Positions 45,184 through 56,930 of a stretch of 64,000 nt of DNA are shown piece after piece. Both the position numbers and the translations under genes were made by a program. Numbering within the stretch: the first letter of the stretch is position 1; every line of letters starts with the position of its first letter. The stretch comes from Austropuccinia psidii (taxonomy: Eukaryota; Basidiomycota; Pucciniomycetes; Pucciniales; Sphaerophragmiaceae). The stretch spans positions 23,975,499-24,039,498 of the forward strand of contig JALGQZ010000015.1 in NCBI GenBank assembly GCA_023105745.1, written 5' to 3'. The notes under the pieces are model-generated. The model was not told the origin of the DNA and ran no database searches. It worked only from the letters and a program-made list of their open reading frames with translations.

Positions 45184-46700
45184 TCTGAATCTTCTCAGCT
45201 GAAGGTTACCATCTGGTATGGCATCTTCTTCCAACCATTTACCCTTATCTGCTGTTTAGGTTTTCAATCTGACCAAATTTTGTCTCTGGTCTTTACCATT
45301 CAGTCTGATCTTCCTGGCCTTGATGATCTTTTTCACAGGGCCAGGGGATTCTCCCACCTCCACTATGTCTTGTGGGGTGTATAATTGTTCCTGGAGGGGA
45401 ACTTATCCTCTCCTGTTGGGAAGTAGGGTTTGACCAAACTCACTGGTAATACTGGGTGTTTCCTAGAGAACTCCTCTGTAAGTCTAACCTCCACTGCATT
45501 CTTACCTATCAATTTGATGATATTGAGGGGTTCCATAAATTAGTCTCTCATTTTCTTTAGTCCCTTGAGGTTATTAAAGTTGAGTGTAGATACTAACACT
45601 TGGTCCCCTTCCTTGAAGTCTGTTTCCATGTGTTTTTTGTCATACCTCTGTTTGTTGTACTCTTTAGCCTCAGCTATGCACTTAGCAGCTGTATCACGTG
45701 CTCTCTTCCACATTTCATGCAAGTATTTGGCTGTGGGGTGGATATTCAGAATATTTTTCTTCAAGTGATCCACAGGCAAAAGGGGGTTCCACTCTTTTTT
45801 TACCAGTGAGGGTGAATTCCCTGTGGTAGAGGTCTGGCTGGTGTTCTAAGCCAGTTGGACTGCTGGTAGGAGTGTGACCCAGTCATGGGTGTATCCTTCA
45901 TGGTCCTTATATTCCATTCCATATACACAGAATATTCTGATGATGTCCTTCATTGTCTGGATCATCCTTTCATCTAAACCATCTTTATGTGGATGGTAAT
46001 CTGTATAAAATGCAAGTTTTGCTCCAAGAATGTCATAGAGGTTGGTTTGAAGCTCTTATGTGAATTTTGGGTACCTATCACTAATGATTATTTTAGGTAT
46101 TCCAGATGTGAATATGATGGTATTCCAGAATAACAAGGCTGTATCCATATCTGTGTCTTCCTTGTTACATGGTAGCCACCTTACACTTTTACTATACCTA
46201 TCAGCTATTACTAGGCAAGCATTGAAATTTTCCTTTCCTGCTGGGACAAGTCCTGTGACCCAGTCCATGTTGATGGTTTCCCATGGGTGTCTTGGTTTTT
46301 CTATATTTTGGAGCAGCCCATATCCCTTCCCATGTTTTCTGTTTGCCTTCTGTAATCTCTCACAAGTTTTTATGTATTCACTCAACTCTTTTTCCCATTG
46401 GGGCCACCAATCTGTGCTTGCTACTCTCTTTTTAGTCCTGTCTTCACTCATGTGTCCTATATAGGGGAAGTCATGGCATTCTTGCAGGATCAGGGATATG
46501 GGGTCTCTATCTATGACTGTGAGGGCACTAGTATGCTTCTCTCTGTGATATAGTAGTTCATCTGTAATGAAAAATTTATTATCCTTATAGTCCCATATCA
46601 GGGCTTGTCTAACTGGGATTTCAGTTCTGGGCTCCTTTACTTTTGTTGAAGGAGTTGTAACAATATGCTACACTGTTTGAGCTTGGCATAATCTTTGGTT
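45184..46700 (-). pseudogene. E4 integrase remnant
   Basis: Pieces match E1: the C-terminal part at 45779-45540 ([18 protein letters not shown]), and a zinc domain to core piece at 46451-46056 ([28 protein letters not shown]). The first catalytic aspartate is visible; the second Cys of the zinc pair reads Leu and the DRDPKF motif reads DRYPKF. Several frameshifts make it inactive. Confidence 0.8.
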
Positions 46701-48180
46701 ACTGAACTGAAAGAATTCATTATTCATCTCTTAGGAGCTTATTCCCAAAATGGGGGTTTCTGTCCCTTCTGGTTCAGTGTTATCACTGTCTGAGGTACCT
46801 AATTCTGGTTCACATTTAGAAAATTTGAATTTCTTTCTCCTGTCTATTTCCATTAAATGGATAGAAATTTTGGCAGCTAATTCAGGGTCATAAGCTGGGT
46901 TTTTTTAGACATTGTCCAGTGGCCATATACTGAGGCCATATGCATTGGTGTGGCTTTTTCCTTCCTTTTATATGATGGTCATGTAACCTCTATACTCTTG
47001 GATGTCTAGTTGCCATCTCAACATGTGTCTATTTGTAGTCTTCATGTTAAGTAAAGACTTCAAGGCTGTGCAGTCTGTGTAGACTTCAAAGACTGGACCC
47101 TCCAAGTAATAATGGCATTTTCCTAGTGCCCAGACTAAACATAAGCATTCATTCTGAGTAGTTCCATACCTGGCCTCTGAATCTTTCCATTTCCTGGAGA
47201 TAAAGCATATTACTCCTTCCTTTGGTTCACCATCCACAATTTTTCTTTGGTGAAGGGCTCCTCCTAGGCCTTGACTAAAAGCTGCATCTATATCTAACTT
47301 GAATGGTAGTTTGAAGTCAGGTAATATGAGGACAGGTGCATCAGTGAGTTGATATTTGATCCTTTCATATTCATCCCCCCCTTTCCTTGGGAATTCTAAA
47401 AACTACATCTTTTAAACATAACTTGTATATACTACTAGCTATGTGGGAAAAGCTTTTGATTTTATTTCTGTAGTAGCTAGCAAACCCAATAGAATATTGA
47501 ATCTCTTGGATGTTCTTTGGTACTTGTTTTTGCAGTACTGCTGCTACTTTGTTCTTATCTATGGCCAAGCTAAGGCCTGAGACTTTATGTCCTAGTGCCA
47601 ATAGTTCTTGTTGTCCAAAATTAAACTTCTCAAGTGAAATTTTCAGATTAATGGGTGTGCATTTACTAAGGACTCTGTCTATGTACTGCACATGATCTTC
47701 CCATGTCTCTGAGTATATAATGATATCATCACTATATACCCCCATCCAGCCTTCCAATAGTTTCTCTTGAAATATTGGGTTTATCATCCTTTGTAAATGA
47801 GCTGGGGCATTTTTGATGCCAAATGGATTTCTGGTTTACTCATATATCCCCATATTACATATAATCCTGAGTAGCTTCATGGAGTTTGGTTTAACTCCAT
47901 TCTGGTAAAAGCCTTTCATACAATCCATCCTAGTGATGCATTTTGCTTTTTCCAATGTTTCTATAGCATGCCATATCCTTGGTATAGGGTACCTATCAAC
48001 TTTTATGTAGTTATTCAGGGCTCTGAAATCCCCACACAATTTATATTTGCCATCATTCCAAGTGATAAGGACAGGAGTGGTGATTTTCACTATTTCATTG
48101 TGTCCTATCTTCCTGATGAAATCCATATCTAGGAGTTCATTGATGTGTTTTTCAATTTCTTTCCTATTTTCCAGGATTGC
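46701..48180 (-). pseudogene. E4 RT and RNase H remnant
   Basis: The RT N-part at 48126-47836 ([32 protein letters not shown]), the palm at 47787-47371 with the catalytic motif changed to YSDD, and RNase H at 47237-46968 ([13 protein letters not shown]). Frames are interrupted between the pieces. Confidence 0.82.
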
Positions 48181-49664
48181 TGGATATTGAGGTCTTCTGA
48201 GAATGGGTGGATAAGGTCTTTCCAGATCTAGATAAGTTCTATATCATGGTCTCTGATCTTGCCCAAGGGTTCTTCACAAATGGCAAAAGCTAGTCTATTT
48301 TTCCTCAGTATTTTCAGTAAGCTAAGTTTTTGTTTCCTGGTTAAGTGAGCACTGTATTGGCCCTCTTTTAATTCATTCAGCAATAATTCTAGAAGGTCTT
48401 GGTCAGACATCTGGTATATATCAAGTGAAAATTTCTTTTCCTTTTTTGGACCTATGGTAATGTTCCTGTTTTTACTATTTTAAATGTCAATGCCATACAT
48501 CCTTTAGTAGTCTGTTCCTAGTAATACTCTCTGGATGTCAGAATCTTCTAGCACTACAAACGCTGGGTTGAGTGTGATATTACCTTTTCTATGGGGTATG
48601 ATTATCTCTTTTTTAATGGTCCCAATGGATTTCATCTTTCCTGATGCACTTTTAAGGTTTGTTTCCTTGGTTTTCAAGAGTTACTTCTCCCAATTTGGGA
48701 AGTGGTTGTTCAGGTATTCTCTGGCCACTATTGAGCAGTGTGCACCACTATCAATGATAAATGGTTGTTGAGCATTTTCAATACAAACAGTCATCTTTGT
48801 GGCTTTCCCATGTATATATGCCATTCCTCTAGTTGGTTTTACTAGGAAGGTATGTGCATCTTGTGTGTGTTTACACAAGTTTTTTTTTGCAGTATCTTGT
48901 GGCATTCCTGCTTCCAACTGTATATCCTGACTTTCTATTTGTGTTTCCTCTTGGTACTCAACTAGAAATTCCTCTATTGGGTCTTGGTCATAATCAGAGT
49001 GTTCTCTGATGGCATCACCCATAAAGTCTGATTCAGAATCCTCTGTTTGGGATTCTTCCTCTGGTGCTTTTTCAATGGCATAGAATTTTTACTTTGCCTT
49101 TTGACAGTTGTTAGAATAATGGTTGTTGACCCACAATTGTGACAAGAGTTTTTCTTCATTTTCACTTCTGCAATTCTTGATTTGTGTTTGTCTTTGATTT
49201 CCACCCTAAAGGTTTGTTTCTCTTTAAAACTAATGCTTTTGTATGGGTAATATTTTCCTATATTTGTCCTTTTCCTTACATCTTGTAAGGTATTGGCATT
49301 GTCATCTATAGTGCAATCCTGGTTGCATCTACATTTCATTTCATGCTCTAGCTCTCCTGGCATCTGGGTCAAGAGTTTGTAATTCCTCATTTTAGGATCA
49401 ATAGCTTTAATTCTTTTAGACTGTCTAAGACACCACTCATGTGGATCTTTGTCCATAGAGTACTTGTTATTTTGAAATGGAATGGTCAATTGCCATATCC
49501 AAGTACCATTTCTGTACTTTTTTTATTATTTGACTCTTCCACCATGGCTAGTTTGTTCTGCCATGAATCTCTTTTATTTCTGTGTACCAAATACTAGCAT
49601 GTCCTTTGAATTCTGTATTTAATCTAGCAGTAATCCAGTAATCTGGTATGCCTGGTAAATCAAT
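48181..49664 (-). pseudogene. E4 gag-protease remnant
   Basis: The frame 49489-48974 holds capsid and part of the knuckle; the frame 49022-48681 holds the protease with an intact DSGAHCSIV. The segment 48410-48228 (MSDQDLLELLLNELKEGQY) is the linker to RT that E1 has lost. Frameshift in the knuckle (CHNCGSTTIIL...). Confidence 0.8.
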
Positions 49665-49820
49665 GAATCACCAGGGCGAATCTTGTGTCAATTGTCGGCG
49701 ATTGACTTCACGTCAAGCAAACGTCAAGCAGCATAAAAGTCGAGCTCACGTCAAGCGAAAAGCAAGTGAACGTCGAGCACACGTCACACTCTGGTCTTAC
49801 ACCAAATCCTGTGACATCCA
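49663..49820 (+). pseudogene. Possible C2H2 zinc-finger exon
   Basis: An ATG at the E4 breakpoint opens a 52-codon frame with CVNCRRLTSRQANVKQHKSRAH: C-x2-C-x12-H-x4-H, the spacing of a classical zinc finger, followed by a basic tail (KRKASERR). In the +1 frame downstream sequence also looks coding (TPNPVTSNNIGSPVP...) and ends at a possible donor near 49895. I read it as a remnant of a DNA-binding N-terminus of a transposase-like gene. Too short to be certain. Confidence 0.35.
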
Positions 49821-50485
49821 ATAATATTGGTTCCCCTGTGCCTTCAACTCAGATTCCTCACCACCTGATCATCCCACAACCGTCCGATGATTGGTAAAAA
49901 TTACACCAGACCCGCCTGTTTGCACACACACACATCAAAGATGTCCTTCAGCCAGTCTTGATGTAGGTGGGGGGTTTGACTTCACCAGGTCATCCATGAA
50001 GTGCGCGTGTGCATGCGCGGGGGTGGGTGCATTTGCATGTGCATTGGCGTGTGCGGGTGGGTTTGCGTGTGCATTGGCGTGTGCGGGTGGGTTTGCGTGT
50101 GCATTGGCGCGTGCGGGTGCACATGGGGGTGTGGGTACGCAAAAGCCGATTCCGCTTCCAACATGATGATGGCGCAGTTAGAAATTTTGGATGCTGTGAA
50201 AGGTGAGTGTGTGGGTCATTTGATCATTGGACTTGGCTTATTCACACTGTACCCAATGTCAAAATAGTAAGTTCTTTGTGGCAATGTGAAATAATGGGCT
50301 TTGCTTGTCACAATGGCATGTCTCTGTCACTAAATTTTGAGGCAGTTATTTCACTAGCAAAATTGCTAATGAATCTGAGAGATTTGCATTTTTGTAGACT
50401 AAATATCATGAAATAATGGCTTTATCATTACAAGCAGTCCACATGACAGAGCTTTGTTATCATACAATCCACAGTTACCTTCTAT
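49821..50485. other. Non-coding segment with GT-rich minisatellite
   Basis: A CACACA run, then GTGCGCGTGTGCATGCG and 30-bp units (see 50041-50119), then ordinary AT-rich DNA. Open frames over the minisatellite are compositional artefacts. Confidence 0.5.
50041..50119. repeat. 30-bp tandem repeat (about 2.6 copies)
   Basis: Units beginning GCATTGGCGTGTGCGGGTGG at 50041, 50071 and 50101 (last partial), with a related degenerate unit before. GC-rich and asymmetric (G/T on plus). Confidence 0.85.
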
Positions 50486-53400
50486 TTATTCTTCTGATAT
50501 AATCAATTGTCCATCATCAAAACCAACAGCTTTATAAATATTGAGATACGGCCAATCTGGTAGGAAATTCACATCAATCTTCAAAGTTTTTAAAATCAGA
50601 AAGTTATTGTTCAGTATGCTAGATGGCTCAGAGACTTTGAAAATGCTATCAATAATACCAAATTGTCGTGAGTTGCCCCTTTGAAAACATATCACACTGT
50701 TGCTGACATTTTTGGATTCAGTTGAAAATATATTGTTCCCCATATTAATGTTTGAAACTGGAAAATACCAAGGTGAGACAATCCTTGAAGTGGGATGACT
50801 TGTGGATTGCACGGTATTGTCTAAGCTGATCCAATCAACCATTTCCCTTGTTGCATGAAAAGTCTGTAAGTACTAAACCAGGCAATCATAATTTTGTTGG
50901 TCATGGCGGGATGGCTTGTTATATTTATGGTGATTGAACACGGCATGTGGCTGTGATTTGAAAAGCTGTTTTATTTCACATGGCACAGATGGGGATTTCA
51001 GGAGGACGGAAAGGTTGGAACATCGACAGATATGTTGAAGTAAGGTTTTATCTATATCATCTATTCAGAGTTGCAAAAAGTTAGTCTTATTCAGTTCAGG
51101 TGTTTAATCAATGTGAATATATTGATCTTATTAATTGACGTACATATCTTGTTATTTGTTGGCATCTTTGCAAATACTCCAATCAAGCGCTCATAACCCC
51201 ATGTGGCTCAGGCTTGTGCTGGGCCCCAACGTTGGAAGAGTTTGGGAATATGATCAGCAAAATGATGATTTGGTTTACTTTTCTGTTTTGGGAACAGGTG
51301 TTGATTGGAAAGGCGGAATCTTTTCCAATGTTCAGCAAATGCAGTCGCATAATCTATTGAAACAGTCCAGCTTGTGGCAATGTTGATAGCACTAATCAAA
51401 TGGAATGTATTCTTGGCTAGTTCATTTGCAAGTTCTTCTGACTGACCCATTTTTCTTTGAGTGTTGGCAGATTGGTGTGCATCTAATGACATCTGTTGAC
51501 TGAGCATTAGAAATGGAATATAGACCTTATATAAGAGAGCCCATTCAGCGGCTTTTAAGCTACCATGACAGGGGGAACCCATTTTGCAGGGAACTGTTGT
51601 CCAAGATGAGGGAATTATGGTCTCAGATATGATCTTTCGGAGATGCTCAAGAGCCTCACCCTTGATCTGGTGATCACTCAGTGCAGTGATATCCAATTCA
51701 GAGGGTATTTCAGAAGTGGGGATGTAATCGGCATCAAATGAAGGAATCTCCGCAGAACCACTAGATGGATGTTCTGTGTTAGGGGTGGGCATTGGGAAGT
51801 AGTGGGGAGTGGCTCATTTATTATTTTTGCTGCATCTCTTCTCAGGGAGCGGGCCTCTCTCAATGTGATTTTATCAAGAGAGCTGTTGGAGGTCATGGAA
51901 TCTGAGTCTGAACTGTTGGTGTCATTGGATTTCCTGCGGGACCTGAAGTAAATTTTTGATTTCGCCTCTGGAATGCACAATTTGAAAGTTGCATGATCCT
52001 TCAAAATTCCAAGTATTAAATTATGCATTATGTCAAGATTAACCATTCTGGTTGCATCCCAATACGGAAGGTCTTCCAAAATTGAATATCGCACTCCATA
52101 CTCAGAGAAAATTGCTTGTCTTTGTTGTGGGGTTGCCCGAAGCCATTTGGCAATGGTTGATTTATGACTTTGGTATGAGCGCGTGTAGTGAAATTGAGGA
52201 CCAATTTCTTCAATTTGAGCTTTGTGAATGGTGCAAAAATTACAAAAGTGGTTTCCTGAATGGGAAATAAATCCAGTAAGCTTGCGCATGGCAACCACAT
52301 CCGCAATGGCTGTGAGGATGGCAACACGTATAAAGGATCCTGATGGACCTGTTGAGGTGGGTGCAAAATTGTAACCTTGCCATAGCTCTTTGAGCTTGTT
52401 GATGAGTGGCATTAATAGGTAATTCAATTGAAGCGCAGTTGGCTCCTTCGGACCAGGGATGATTCCTGCAACATAGACATCCTTGGGCTTCAATCTTTCA
52501 CTTGGGGGGAGATTAAGACAAATAAGCATGATAGGTCCAATGCTAGCCAACTGGGTTGACTTTCCATGTGCATTAAACCAGTCCACATATATGGAGAAGG
52601 CCAATGCACCAGGAATGGACATGAATGGGGGTCATGGATATTTCTAGTGCCAGTGAAGCGTCTCCAGACCAATCCATCCCAGACGTCAGATTTGGGGGTA
52701 CCTTCAGGGGTTTGGGATTGTTGATGTTGATGCAGAATTTCCATAATTCCAGCCCGCTGGAGGAATCTGGCAAGCCAATTTTTGAATGGTTGATAAAGGA
52801 AACATTTTGTTGGTATAAATTTTTGCTTCATGTTGGTTGTGTTTTGGGTGTGGGGTTCAGATGAATAGATGAATTTGCCTAATGATTGTGTGCAAGGGGG
52901 ATCATGATCATTTGGGTCATTATGGCGTTGACAGTGGGGTTGGTCAGTTGTGACTGATTCAGTAAGGCCATTAAGAGAGAAACATTGAGGACAACATATA
53001 TAGTTTTGAATCACTGGCTCCAATTGGAGATTTTCAAATAAGGTACTCAGATCTTGAGGTATATGGAATGCAGGAGCAGGGGGACCAGCTGAGCTTGAGA
53101 TACTGGACTTGATCAGCAGGTTCAGGGCGGGGTTTAGTATGCGTGAAGCCCTGTGGGGTAAATTATACCTTAATGATAGAATGGCAGATATTATCATTCC
53201 TAGGTCTTGTGGGGGAAGGGTTTGACTGCCACTATATGGTTTCTGTGCAGTTGAATTGAGACCCGCTGGAGTTGAGAAAGTGCTTTGGGTCAAACGTGAA
53301 TAATCAGCTGGGAAGATTTGATCCAATAGAATTTGTGGGCACCCAGATCCTGATGCAGAAGTAGGGATGTTTGGAAGAGATTTGGGTGCAATGGTTGATT

Positions 53401-53531
53401 TGAGCTTTTTAATGTGCTGTTTATATTGGAAAGATGTGAAGGCAACTCCTTGCCTATAACCCTCAGGGAAAGAGTGTGTTTGAGTTGAGCAGTGTTGATA
53501 TACGCATTGAGGAATAGGGCCGGGTTGTCAT
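50486..53531 (-). pseudogene. Tnp2-type (CACTA/EnSpm-like) transposase, broken
   Basis: Minus strand. From an ATG at 53531 a frame carries QCVYQHC...QYKQHIKKLK, a possible zinc-binding start. The frame 53326-52490 includes the CxxC...C...H block (CCPQCFSLNG...CQRHND). The frame 52622-51678 is the catalytic part: IYVDWFNAHGKSTQLASIGP, VAGIIPGPKEPTALQLN, GNHFCNFCTIHK and WDATRMVNLDIMHNLILG. The frame 51792-51208 adds IPSSWTTVPCKMGSP, LKAAEWALLYKVYIP and FADHIPKLFQRWGPAQ. A C-terminal piece is at 50842-50486. Lesions: a frameshift near 52640, another near 51790-51680 and a TGA at 51208. Tnp2 transposases cut and paste DNA elements. I know this family as abundant in rust fungi. Confidence 0.82.
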
Positions 53532-54491
53532 TGTTGCAGGAATTGGGAGTATGGTTGGTTTGTGTATAAATATCTATGTTTGATGTGAAAGTGTTTAGGA
53601 GTGTTATTAATTAGAAATAAAATTCAGTGATTATTTATGAAGGGGGAGATGATTTGAGCCAGCTGAGGATTTTATCCCATTTGTAATGGTGCATGAGCTG
53701 CAGTGGATAAAGTGTAACATGTCTCATCTGGATGGCGGAATTGGTTAGGCGTTTAATTGGGTAAATTGCCATGCTTCTCAATTCTCATACATATTCTAGT
53801 TTATTTACACATTGTGATAGTGCGGGTTTGACCATTGAGGGGGTTCCATTAGTGAAGTGTTACCATTGAATTGAGGGTATTAACATTTAATCCATGTACG
53901 CTGGCACGCCATCGTACATGGTTTAAACCTTATTACAGACATAACTATATAACTCTATTACATAAGGGGTTGGAGTGCAGCTAAAGTCTTGGTATTTGGT
54001 TTGAGTGCGGCGGGCTTTGAATCAGTTGGAATGTGATTTGGATTGTCTTGCCTTTCTTGAAAAGGTGATGTCTCTTTTGTGGGTAAATCCTTCATTAATA
54101 TACCCCTTTACAGATGTACAATGTTGTGGAATTTCAATGCATATATTGGCAGTTTGGATAATTCACAAAATGTGACAATGGGGAGGCGGAAATGTTACCA
54201 AATATGATTACTTATGGATGATGGGTCCCCTTTCAGATCAAGGAAATATCACATTATATGCTGGTCGGCTGTGCAGGGTGGTTTCCAACAAAAGCGGAGG
54301 AGCTCAAGAGGAGGCAGGGAGGATTCTCCTCAAAAGAGTCTTATCCGACTTCCACACAACACTTGGTTCCAACTATTCATAGAATTTCTCTATTCTAAAT
54401 TTGAAAAAATCTCATCTCATATCCCTCTATTTTATCACAATACTGAACTGTTTTATCAAGTTAAAAATATTACTGTACTTTTTCGGCCCTT
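53532..54491. other. Divergent intergenic region with palindrome
   Basis: Lies between the transposase (minus) and the gene at 54492 (plus), so it could hold both promoters. No ORF supported. Contains a long palindrome at 53892-53921 and a pol III A-box-like TGGCGGAATTGG (53734-53745) without a complete tRNA. Confidence 0.5.
53892..53921. repeat. Hairpin H1
   Basis: Arms CCATGTACG/CGTACATGG perfect around a 12-nt centre CTGGCACGCCAT that is itself nearly self-complementary; with mismatches the symmetry extends to TTTAATCC/GGTTTAAA. Confidence 0.7.
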
Positions 54492-56551
54492 ATGTCATCT
54501 TCCAAGTCACATCAATCCCGTTCAGGTTCTGTTCATGACTCAGATAGTGAATCTAGCATAGAATATGTTCAAACACAATCACCATTTAGTCCCAACATTC
54601 CTCTCAAAACCCCTATTGCATCCTCAATGAATGTATCAGGTCTTAACATTGATGTGGGAAATCCGAAGGCTCCAACTTCCAGCACTTGGGCGATCCCAAA
54701 TATTTCTGTCACTCCAATTCCCCCGAATCCCACTAATACACAAATGCATGTGTCTGAGGGGCCGGAAGGCACACCTCAAATCTCATCAAACGCTAATCCC
54801 CAATCAAAATTTCCACGTGAGTTCCTCCTTAACCCCGGTCGGAATCCAGTCGCATCCCAGGATCCCTTTGGACAAAGTAAACAGGCAACCCTCAATATTC
54901 CATCAGGATCTCAGGTTCATGTGGGCAATGAAAGGCGGCTTGATGGGTGGCGACGAAAAAGACCTTTGGAAAATGTAACTTGGAGCGGTCTGTCGGAGGG
55001 AAATCCAGGATTGACGCTTCATCAAAGTAAGTCATTTGAATTTTGGAGTAGAAACTTATTCACAATTTGATATGTTTGTTTCATGGGTTAGATATGGCAC
55101 CTAAAGGCAAGTCAGTCCGATCTCAGGAGCCAATTGAAGATTGTGAGGATGACCAGTCTTCATTAATGTTTTTATGTGTTAACTGATGATTTGCATGGCA
55201 GGGGATGAACTTTATGCGTCTTCACCTCTGGTCCATAAAGAGAAAGTCACTGGACGTCATCATCCATATGCCTCCAAACCAAGAACGGGTCATGCCAGTA
55301 CATCAAGAGAAAAAATTGTGGATGATGAGGATGAGAACATGTCTCCGACTCAAAGTGAAAGAAATGATGAACCAAGGAGGGACAATTTCACAGCGCATGA
55401 GCAAGGCACTCAATCAAATAGTGAGTTCACCCATCCTCAGCTGGGCCTTGCCCAGAGTATGCTTGAACAATCCGAGGTCAGACAGCAAAGGAACCAGGCC
55501 CGCAAAGCTCACAATGTGGCAAAACATGCAAGCCAGAAGGAGCAACAAAAATGGCTGAAGGCAGAACTTCCAGAGAGTGTCCATGGAATGAGATCAGCAG
55601 TACACACACATTGCCTGTTCCTACTCAAAGTTAGGGATAAGGATTTTTCCTCACTACCAGCACCACCCAGCACAGAAGAGCGTGAAATTGCAATTCAAGT
55701 GGCTGGTCATCTTGGTTATGTCCCCAAGGATGTTTTCAATGAGCCATCAACACAGGTTCAGTCTCAGGGTTTCCAAAGCTACTGCGAAAATGAGCTCCAC
55801 AAGCTAGGACTAAAGCGATTCACTTGGGACTGGGAGAGCTCATGGCAACATCCGTTCAACGAGCTGATGTCTATGGTGTTTTACCATAAATTCCGTCTCA
55901 CACTTGTCAGCACTGAGTATCATCACTACTGTTGGAACAAGGATCATAACAACTATGGGGTCGTGGCGGCTTTAATGGAGCGATATTTCACTTATTTGAA
56001 AAGAGAATGGAAGTCTATTCAAAAGGATGCGGAGTATTTGGTAAAAAAGAAGGAGAATCAAAAGCTCGCAAAGATTCGTCAAAGAGTTAGTTACTGTATC
56101 TCTTCTTCATTGTGGACCAAGTCTTATGATGATCTACTTGATTATGTGCAGACCTGTGAGCGCCGTCGTGAATGGTGTGTTCCGGCTAAATTTCCCATTC
56201 TAGCATCACAATTCAATGACCCTCGAGTATGCTCAGATACTGAGGAGGTACTGGAAAATGGCCGTCAAGTTTACAGCAAAGTGGGATTACGCTGGCGCTC
56301 CCAGTTATTTAATGAGTTGGTATTGAAAATGGATAGAGACATAGATTTTGGAATTGTATTAAAAAAAGGGTAAAAAAACTATTGATAGATTGCCAGAATT
56401 ACGATCGACAGATGATGGTGATATTCCGGAAGGCCTATCATTTCAGGTATTTGATCAAGATTGGCTCAAGGGCTGTAGTAAGATGCAGACTATTGCCCTC
56501 AAAATACTTGACATGCCAGTTATTAGGCTGAATGGTGATGCTCTGCAATAA
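54492..56551 (+). pseudogene. Unknown rust-type multi-exon gene, broken
   Basis: Exon 1 (54492-55026) encodes a Ser/Pro/Asn-rich disordered start (MSSSKSHQSRSGSVHDSDSE). A 65-nt intron follows (55027-55091, GTAAGT...GGTTAG). Exon 2 begins NMAPKGKSVRS; a second intron appears damaged (acceptor at 55200-55201 but no good donor at normal distance). Exon 3 is a mostly helical, Trp/Tyr-rich domain (FTWDWESSWQHPFNELMSMVFYHKF, HHYCWNKDHNNYG, YLKREWKSIQ, WCVPAKFPILASQF). Near 56365 a poly-A run shifts the frame; the protein sense continues (LPELRSTDDGDIPEG) to TAA at 56549-56551. I do not recognise a known domain. I associate this family with repeated genes in Austropuccinia; function unknown. Confidence 0.6.
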
Positions 56552-56930
56552 CTTAGTAATTTGTCACGGTATAGCACTGTGACAAATTAAAATTTTGTGA
56601 ATTATTTGTGCAGGTGTAATAAAATCTGATTATTATCTCTTAAGGATGCAACAACTTGCTACATATGTTAGAATATAGACAATATGAATTGAAATATCAC
56701 CGTCTCCCTTAGGAATAATACTCTATTGCTCATTTTCATTGAGGAAATATTGAAGAAGTTCGATCCAGCTCATGGTGTTCATAATTGTGGACCTGTGCCA
56801 GAGTCAACAGGAGTTATCAACTTTGTCAATCACAAATTATATAATATCAGTAAGGCTCACGCAGTTAATGATTTTTTCTTTTCTTGGACCTATTGGTGAT
56901 TGGAATATGGCGTTCCCATAAGGAAGGATT
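56552..56930. other. Intergenic, nothing recognised
   Basis: Convergent gap between the plus-strand gene and the SNF2 gene. No ORF, repeat or structured element supported. Confidence 0.5.

Larger units (their letters stand above)
43749..49664 (-). mobile_element. E4: second family-A element, 5' end missing
   Basis: 3' LTR-A (43749-45126), polypurine tract, integrase, RNase H, RT, protease, knuckle and part of the capsid in minus orientation. It aligns with E1 from 1008 to about 5420 but ends abruptly at 49664 in the capsid. It interrupts E6 on its left; the missing right end of E4 and the missing integrase end of E6 imply one deletion here. Confidence 0.85.

Noticed and set aside
49982..50166. 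Cys/Ala- or His/Pro-rich proteins over the GT minisatellite
   Set aside because: Several frames on both strands are open at once because of the repeat, with no flanking coding signal.
53730..53835. Possible tRNA or tRNA-derived SINE (A-box TGGCGGAATTGG, B-box-like GGGTTTGACC)
   Set aside because: The boxes are about 90 nt apart, no acceptor or anticodon stem pairs up, and no poly-A or poly-T tail follows.
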